64,000 nt of DNA, from contig CM072807.1 in NCBI GenBank assembly GCA_037013495.1, positions 4,819,001 through 4,883,000 on the forward strand. The letters are read 5' to 3'. This stretch comes from Hippophae tibetana (taxonomy: Eukaryota > Streptophyta > Magnoliopsida > Rosales > Elaeagnaceae). Positions 57,738 through 64,000 of the stretch are shown in pieces. Below the pieces are notes generated by a model that searched no databases, was not told the origin of the DNA, and was given only the letters and a program-made list of their open reading frames with translations. Numbering within the stretch: the first letter of the stretch is position 1; each line of letters begins with the position of its first letter. Both the position numbers and the translations under genes were made by a program.

Positions 57738-58600
57738 CATGTATCATAAAGGGAATGAGGTGATTCATTCTCTTCCCAAAGAAATCTCAACTAATAATAT
57801 TCCTTTAAGAGGGGATCCTTGCAAAGAAAGGTCGTAAGATTCAGGTTGTTTAGTGACTAGCTTGTCACAAACTAAACGATCTTCTGAGGTTTTTGAGGGT
57901 CGTGATAAGAGGCCTATTTCAAGGTCACCAATCAAGGAGAGCATCCTTGCTCTCCCCGCCTCATCGAGATTCCATGTAATTTTTTCATTGTCTTCACGGG
58001 GTCATGTACCTATCATTAGGATCTTTGTATCAATGACCACCAAAGTACCCCATCCTAAGAAAAAAAGAGGAAGTCAGGATGCACTCAAGCATAGGACCAA
58101 AGATAAACATTAGATTGAAAAGATGCTTAACATTCTAGTAGCGAACGACGTAGTTGAGATAAAGTATAAATATGACATCCATCCTTGGGTTGGTTCAATG
58201 TTTGTACCTTCCTATTTATATGACATCGATGATCCCCCAACAGGATGATGGGTGATACATTTAACGATCTTTAAAATTGGACTCCGATGTCCTTAGAATG
58301 ATAACTCATGTCCTCCATACTTTCGATATCAACTTTGTCCAAATAAATCCCAATAGGTGGAAAACACTCATGTGTCTCTCTATTATTGTTGGTGAACACG
58401 AGGTAAACCTTACAAATGACGAACATCAAAGCTTGTATTGCTTGAAGAAGAACGACCTACATAAAGGAAAGACATACATATAATGTGTTGTTAGGAACAT
58501 GCTACATCTTAAACTCCACTATAATAGCCTAGGCTGGAAGGATAAATATTTTTATATTACTGGGGATATCTAGGGTAGCAGGGTATACCTACCTATTAGT
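57738..58600 (+). pseudogene. extra ORF of Tat-type elements (PF04195-like), broken
   Basis: Starts at an ATG at 57738 (MYHKGNEVIHSLPKE). The stretch 57853-58113 is Ser/Arg/Lys-rich. After a frameshift, 58277-58483 reads LRMITHVLHTFDINFVQINP, then NRWKTLMCLSIIVGEHEV and LYCLKKNDLHKGKTYI. After another frameshift GWKDKYFYITGD appears at about 58533. The layout L-N-P-x-x-W-x-x-L-x-x-F, then G-W-K-x-x-F-F, resembles the 'putative gypsy type transposon' family (Transposase_28). This family forms the extra ORF of Tat/Ogre-like retrotransposons; its function is unknown. Family assignment is from memory of the motif pattern. Confidence 0.5.
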
Positions 58601-60089
58601 AACACTTCGTTCTTGTATTTTTGAGATGTAATTTTGGATATAAATTTTTATGTAAGGAATATCTGGGAATTTGAACTTTTTATAGCCATTAAATGCATAG
58701 TTGTATTTATACTTAATAACCCTTCTTATCATTTGTGTGATTTATCCAATCATGAAAGATAATTTTTCTTGAGTGTTTGGGGTCGTGTCTTAGAATTAAG
58801 ATCAATTATAAAGTTACACGCGACTTGAAGAAAATCAAAATTTTGTTTGAGGTCGTGAGCATTTAGAAATAATGGATTATAGCCTAGTGAATTTAGATGA
58901 CCCGATTGAAATAGGGTCATGTTTTTCTTGTACCTAGAGGTATCTTCGCTAGTCACTAGAGAACTCCCTGTTAGAGGATAACAACCTATTTTCACCTACC
59001 ATTAGCAAAGAGGTGAACCAAATGACCTTTCTAGCCACTAAGGTTCTCCTCATTATAAGAAAGCGAGCTACCTATACCATCCTTAGCGAAAAGGTAAATC
59101 AAATCCTCCTCGACATCTAGGTAGGTTTGAAAATCAAAATATCAAAGACTATCCATGTCTCACCTTGATCTCTGGACAAAGGGGTCACTTTCGAAGCCAA
59201 ATCATGTCGGTATTCTTACTAAGAAGGGTGATAGTGTAGGTACACCTACACCTATGAGTGCACATTGATATGATGAGTTAGAACTTGGTAAGGGCTTCTC
59301 TTTGTTAGGGGATGATATTAATTCATTATAGAGTATATACAATATAAAAAGAGAGCGGGGTAAAGGTAGTGGTATACACGATATTTTTAAAATAGGGATG
59401 TTAATAATCCTAATGCTCAAGATGAATTATATCACCACTTCAAGGTGCTTGAAGACCGGCCTTTTGTTTATGGAGCTCATAAACAGAAGAATGGAAACAA
59501 TCTAACATATGATGGCCATACATGTTCTTGATGTAAGCGACCTTATTATTTTGTTATTTTTTTTATTTTGATATGTTGCATAAGAGGTATAATTATTAAT
59601 CTTTCTATATTGCTTTTCGTATTATTTTAACGTATTCCATATCTCTGGTAAAAGATTCAAAAAAGGAGGCTGAGATGTGTTAAGAAGCGGTCGAATTTGT
59701 GGATCAAGAGTTATGTATCTTGAAGACTAGTTATGGACTCATGGATCAATAGTTGCAATTATGCGTAATGGATTAAAGATTGCATGTCACAAATGGGATA
59801 GATATAAGGAGGAGTGGGAATAATTGCGCCAATTGGTAGAGTATAGGAAACATAGGACACTCGAGAAAAATACTCGTAAAGATCCTATGTTAGAGAACTA
59901 ATAAGCATATCTTGCAAATAAGTGACAAAACTCATAATGAAGCTTTGACATCACGTTTGTAATAATAGTATTTATTGTCATTAAAGATTGTAATTTGTCT
60001 TAAAATAATGTAATAACATTTAGAAATTTCATTTACCTATATCAATTTTATATTGTTGGGTTAAGTGTGTTGTTAATGTTGTGTTGAAT
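58601..60089 (+). pseudogene. degraded downstream part of the Tat extra ORF
   Basis: Plus-strand frames give scattered charged and helical stretches (ILRVFGVVS-like near 58770; SKKEAEM and VDQELCILKTSYGLMDQ near 59650-59750). This suggests a long coiled-coil C-terminal half, as in the extra ORF proteins of Tat elements. Stops are frequent and no domain is certain. Confidence 0.3.
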
Positions 60090-60870
60090 ATCTTGAGACG
60101 TATCCCATGTCGTAAGTGGGTGAGTCATTTAATTCCTACTACCAAACATAGGGGTCATTGCATTTATTTTACACAAGGTATGGAAACTGTAAGGGTGAAA
60201 TAGAATCCAATACCTACCTGCATTCTTAAAGAAAAGGTTCGCCATGGAATTGAAGTCTCTTTCTTGGGAAGTATCCCAAACTCAAGTATGGGAGGGGGTC
60301 AGTGGACTCCTTCCTCCAATCATGAGGCATAAGAAGTATCCTACATCCCAAGTGGGGATGGGGTCAGTTGATTGCTTCTACTAATAATAGGGGGTCACCA
60401 CATTTATTTTTCATAGGATAGGAGATATGTAAGAGTGAAATTGAATTCAACCCCTAAATGCATTCCTAAAGAGGAGATTCTCTGTGCAACTCAAGTCTCT
60501 TTCTTGGGATGTGTCCCGCATATCAAGCAGGGGGGGTCAGTGGACTCCTTCCTCCAATCATGAGGCATGAGACGTATCTCACATCCCAAGTGGAGGGGTC
60601 AGTTGACTCCTTCCTCTAATCATCGGGGGTCGCAACGTTTATTTTTCATGGGACAGGAGACATGTAAAGGCAAAATTGAATTCAACCCCTAAATGCGTTC
60701 CTAAGGAGGATTTTTGTCGTGGAACTTAGTCTTTTTCTTGGGACATATTCCGCATCTCAAGTGTGAGGATCAATGAACTCCATCCTCTAATCATGAGGCA
60801 TATGATGTGTCTCGCATCCTTAGTGGGGAGGTCAGTTGACTCCTTTCTCCAACTTGGGAGACCATTAGAT
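60090..60870 (-). repeat. about 240-bp tandem array in the 3' UTR of Tat-2
   Basis: CATTTATTTTTCATAGGA-type words start at about 60161, 60401 and 60636 (periods 240 and 235), with TCAGTGGACTCCTTCCTCC and CAATCATGAGGCAT words in each unit. Within a unit, TCAGTNGACTCCTTCCTC occurs twice, so there is a half-unit structure. It begins about 75 bp past the integrase stop on the minus strand. Confidence 0.92.
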
Positions 60871-60944
60871 AATTTTTCACGTTATAATACAACACATGGA
60901 TGAACTCAAAACACATCATAGTTTTTCAATATATCGATCAAACG

Positions 60945-62000
60945 ATTTCATGCATAGTATTTCTTGAGGTATTTCCCATTCCAACTCAACTCCTCTTTTA
61001 TGTTGTCACATTCGATCAAATAAGACCCTCTCAAAGCAATATTATATATTTGATATAGGCCTTCCCATACTATAGAAAACTTTCCATAAGTAGTTTCAAC
61101 TTTGTTTCCCAATGATTTCAAGACCCATTCCCCTATACTGAAGCTCTTATGTTTAAAGAATCTATTATACGTCTTTTAAAGTACTCTCTTATATGATTCG
61201 ATGTGTATAAAAGCTTCTCCCATTTTTCTTCAGCCACTATGAGATCCTCACTTCTCAAGTTATCATTATTTTCTTGTATGGTCCTTGATGTGAGAGTAGG
61301 CTCATGCATCTTCGAAGGTATAATTGCTTCACTACCATAGACGAGAGAAATATGACTTTCCCCCGTTGATACGCTATGAGTTTTTCTTGTGGCCCAAAGA
61401 ACATCGGGCAATTCATCCACCCATTTACCTTTTGCTCATTCCAAATTTTTATGCAATATATTAATAGGTATTTTGTTGGATGATTATGCTTGGTCATTTT
61501 CTTGTGGTTTATAAGGGGTGGAATGAGACAACTTGATGCTCATTTTATCGTAGAAAGACACTAAGTGTTGACATGTGAATTTCTAGCCATTACCGGTGAA
61601 TAACTCCTGAGGTAAACCATATTTACATATTATATTTCACCAAATAAATTTTTGCACGTCCACCTCTTGAATTCTAGCCAAATGGTTCAACCTATATCCA
61701 CTTAGAAATATAATCAGTTGCTACTATTAAAAACTTTCTTTGGCCCCTAGCAAAGGGTAAGGGCCTAACAATATTCAATCCCCATTTTTGAAATGGTCGT
61801 GGACTAACTATGAACTTCAAGTCATTGGCTGGCTGATGTGGTACATTGGCGTGCCTTTGGCACCTATCGCATCTTTTGATGTGAGTGATGTAATCCTTGA
61901 GAAGGGTAGGCCAATAATAACCTTGTCGAATGATTCTCTGGGAAAAGGGTTCTTCTTCCAAAGTGGGCTCCACATTTTCCCTCGTATAATTTTCTCAATA
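60945..62000 (-). pseudogene. Tat-2 integrase (broken)
   Basis: The zinc domain reads HEGICGAHFG, then QGYYWPTLLKDYITHIKRCD and RCQRHANVPHQP (61817-61990). The core has FQKWGLNIVRPLPFARGQRK, with the first catalytic Asp (G-x-D-I-V) changed to Asn, followed by FLIVATDYISKWI. At 61133-61420 MDELPDVLWATRKTHSVSTG and GSEAIIPSKMH match the conserved L-W-A-Y-R-T-T-x-x-S-T-G and Y-G-x-E-A-V-I-P blocks. The tail SWNGKYLKKYYA ends at a stop near 60947, as in Tat-1. Several frameshifts separate the blocks. Confidence 0.92.
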
Positions 62001-62079
62001 CAATCTGAACTTTCGAGGTAGGTAAGTAGTTCAGCCACAGTCCGCCATAATTTTTCTGATAAGATAGTGGTATATTTTT

Positions 62080-62905
62080 TTGTTTTTTTCATAATTTTGT
62101 TAGCAAAGTCCTTATTCTCTGGTAGGGTATCATTAATGAGGTATTCTAAGTACGAGGTTAACCAAGAAGTGTGAGTTGTAGAGTTGATGTCTAACTAGTT
62201 TGATCTTTCACTCCATCTTCCCTGATACTTGGACTCAAAAAATATAATACCGAGATCATCCTTTTAAGTTTGAGCTCACTACTGATGCCAATGTAGTTAT
62301 GGAATCAACATGTGCATTTCGTCCTCAATGAATTTGTTTAATTATAAATGTTTCAAAGGTTACCCTCACTTTCTTCACCTCTTGCATATAGAGTTTCATC
62401 TTTTCTTCCTTAGCCTCAAATTCATAATTCACTTGGTTTACTACCAACTTTGAGTCACTATGGATCAATACTATTTTAGCTCCCAAGGTTATCAATTGGT
62501 GTAAGTCTAAGAGAAATGCCTCATATTCAACCACACTATTAGTCTCCCGAAAAGTGATACAAAGACACTACTCTATGAAACCCCATGTTGGAGTAAATAT
62601 CACAATTCCAATCCCCGATCCTATCGAGTTTCTCACACTATCAACATACATCTTTCATAGATCTGGTTTGAGGGTAGGTATTACTACAATAAATGCTAGT
62701 TCTAAAGTCTTTTGTACTGGTGTACATTCCCGAGTCCATTCAGTAATGAAATCTGCGAGAACTTGTCCCTTGATTGTCGACAATGGCTTATAGCATGTCT
62801 CGAACTCACTTAACTCAATTTCTATTTGAGAGAGACACTTGGACTAATCCTGCTTGCCTAAGATATTATTTAAGGGGTAGACTACCAATACAACATTAAT
62901 AACCT
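62080..62905 (-). pseudogene. Tat-2 RNase H (broken)
   Basis: Starts mid-domain: NILGKQD and IELSEFETCYKPLSTIKGQV (62780-62870) match the R-L-x-K-W-x-x-E-L-S-x-F-x-x-x-Y-x-P-R-x-x-I-K-G-Q segment. LADFITEWT follows. The active region reads MYVDSVRNSIGSGIGIVIF (Y-V-D-G-S-S-N), then VVEYEAFLLDLHQL and VLIHSDSKLVVNQVNYEFEA at 62325-62534; the Asp residues are kept. The N-terminal part and all of RT are missing. Confidence 0.92.
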
Positions 62906-62919
62906 CATTTTAATTTCTA

Positions 62920-63444
62920 CTTCAATGATGAGGGTAACACGTTTCTCATGGCGACATCATAGCAGTTCCTCGCTTTGTCCTAGTCTCCCTTGATTTATTT
63001 AATCCCATCAACAATAGCATATTTAACAAGCCGAAGATACGTGGAAGGTAGTGCTTTCATCTTATGGATCCAGGGTCAACCCAAGATTGCATTGTAAGAT
63101 ATAAGGGTGTTTAATATTACAAAATTTGTAAGAATTATAGCTTATTTCATGGAGACCGATAAGCGTATGGTCTTCACTAACATAGTTACACTGCCATTAA
63201 AACCCACTAATGGCATTTGTTGTTGTGTAATCTCCTTAGGGTCTATCCCCATATCAAATAAGGAACACAAGTATAATAAATCAAAAGAGCTATCATTGTC
63301 TACTAGAATTTTGAGCACTTCATAGTGTGCGATCTTGACTATATTTAAAAGATGCTCATCATGAGCCGGGAGAACTGTTTTTCCATCAAAGATGATAGGA
63401 TAAATCGTCCCTTCAGGCTTCAAATTATAAACCAATTGGTTCAT
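62920..63444 (-). pseudogene. Tat-2 protease (broken)
   Basis: At 63142-63444 GTIYPIIFDGKTVLPAHDEH leads to EVLKILVDNDSSFDLLYLCS; the active site D-x-G-S-S is now D-N-D-S-S, so Gly is lost. GIDPKEITQQQMPLVGFNGS follows. Further on (62925-63110) the region equivalent to Y-N-A-I-L-G-R-x-W-I-H and V-P-S-T-Y is readable in shifted frames. RT should come next but RNase H sequence begins instead. Confidence 0.9.
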
Positions 63445-63479
63445 GTCTCTAGCTTCCCGATCATATCTTTTCCTTGAAT

Positions 63480-63990
63480 TGATGGAGTAACTTGCTATAG
63501 TAAGTCCACCATATATGGTGTGAATTATTCAAACATGCCCTGGTGAAGCCTGATTAGTCCCGTTGATGTCCATAATAGCTGGATTTTGGATGTTCTGCTT
63601 CATTGAATGAGGTTGTTACCTCTTGGATTTCCTTTTTGTAGACCATATATTCTATCAACAATATCACATAGATATCCTTCTCAAAGTAAATGTTCAATAT
63701 CCCATTTAAGTTATTTGTAATCTTTAGTCTAATGTCTTGTGTCTTTGTGGAACATGCAATATTTGTTGGGGTTTCTAAGTGGGGTCTCATAGGTGGTGGC
63801 CAATTGACATTGTTAAGATGCTTCATTCATTGCACTACCTCTATCAACAAAACTCATAAATATGGACCTCTGAAAAGGAATAAAGCCTGACCCCAAGTCC
63901 CTGAGCTTCCTCTTGGTGTGATCATAAGTTTAAAAAGAGGAGGGTTTGGACTCCTGTCCCTGACAGGCTTTCAATTATCTTATCTTTTAC
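63480..63990 (-). pseudogene. Tat-2 gag C-terminal part (broken)
   Basis: The minus-strand ORF 63554-63826 starts MKHLNNVNWPPPMRPHLETP and continues with a decayed knuckle (NIACSTKTQDIRLKI). This is the equivalent of NVKWPPKMS...WCAFHKDIGHKMR in Tat-1 but with the Cys and His spacing broken. The remaining gag lies outside the window. Confidence 0.75.
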
Positions 63991-64000
63991 TCAAGGTAGG

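Larger units (their letters stand above)
60090..64000 (-). mobile_element. Ty3/gypsy Tat-like element Tat-2 (right-truncated by window)
   Basis: The minus strand reads gag zinc element, protease, RNase H, integrase and a 3' tandem array. RT is deleted between protease and RNase H. It is related to Tat-1: both share N-x-W-P-P-x-M upstream of the gag knuckle and the same integrase ending. The 5' LTR and gag start lie beyond the window. The 3' LTR may be at 56.95-57.65 kb if the PF04195-like ORF is this element's antisense ORF. Confidence 0.9.

Noticed and set aside
58750-58995. Minus-strand ORF of 81 residues
   Set aside because: Opposite to the degraded Tat extra ORF region; no recognisable motif.
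62554-62793. Plus-strand ORF of 79 residues
   Set aside because: Shadow of the Tat-2 RNase H on the other strand.

Overview
This window looks like strongly AT-rich nuclear DNA of a flowering plant. The support is a degenerate TTTAGGG (plant-type telomere-like) tract, plant-lineage Ty1/copia and Ty3/gypsy (Tat-like and Athila-like) retrotransposons, a Mutator-like (MULE) transposase, a probable CACTA element and a PIF/Harbinger-like element. The species cannot be named from the sequence. I found no intact host gene, no rRNA or tRNA gene and no CRISPR. Every protein I recognise belongs to a transposable element, and all are broken by stops, frameshifts or deletions.

Layout, left to right. 1-3.3 kb: minus-strand copia relic A (gag, protease, integrase, start of RT), cut by the window edge. 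3.3-12.1 kb: AT-rich DNA with one MITE-like repeat, a cluster of TGGGCY motifs and two unexplained less AT-rich islands. 12.1-14.9 kb: minus-strand copia element B with both LTRs and a PBS; its integrase runs directly into the 3' LTR because RT and RNase H are deleted. 15-21.3 kb: AT-rich DNA. 21.3-26.7 kb: a nested block in which a copia RNase H relic is followed by a probable CACTA element, which holds a non-coding LTR element (two same-orientation LTR pieces, duplicated PBS), ending in a nearly perfect 28-bp palindrome. 27.5-34.0 kb: plus-strand copia element C; its 5' LTR is split by about 2 kb of DNA containing a PIF/Harbinger-like element with telomere-like repeats. 34.1-36.1 kb: minus-strand copia gag with PBS (element D). 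36.2-37.3 kb: MULE transposase relic.

37.4-51.1 kb is a plus-strand Tat-like gypsy element (Tat-1) opened by two later insertions. One is a solo LTR with a perfect 5-bp target duplication inside the protease (39.8-41.6 kb). The other is an Athila-like element between RNase H and integrase (43.6-49.3 kb). Tat-1 ends in a 114-bp tandem array. 51-57 kb is AT-rich with short tandem duplications. 57-64 kb holds a minus-strand Tat-like element (Tat-2: gag, protease, RNase H, integrase, 3' tandem array) and, pointing the other way, a broken ORF resembling the extra ORF of Tat elements.

The order of events that can be read is: old copia and Tat-1 insertions; then CACTA and Athila insertions into them; then LTR elements of one TGATGAG...CTCATCA family inserted into the CACTA element and into Tat-1; with scattered internal deletions that repeatedly removed RT. 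I see no convincing new functional system. The most unusual items are the antisense Tat ORF, the telomere-like tract inside a Harbinger-like element, the palindrome at the CACTA end and the duplicated PBS.
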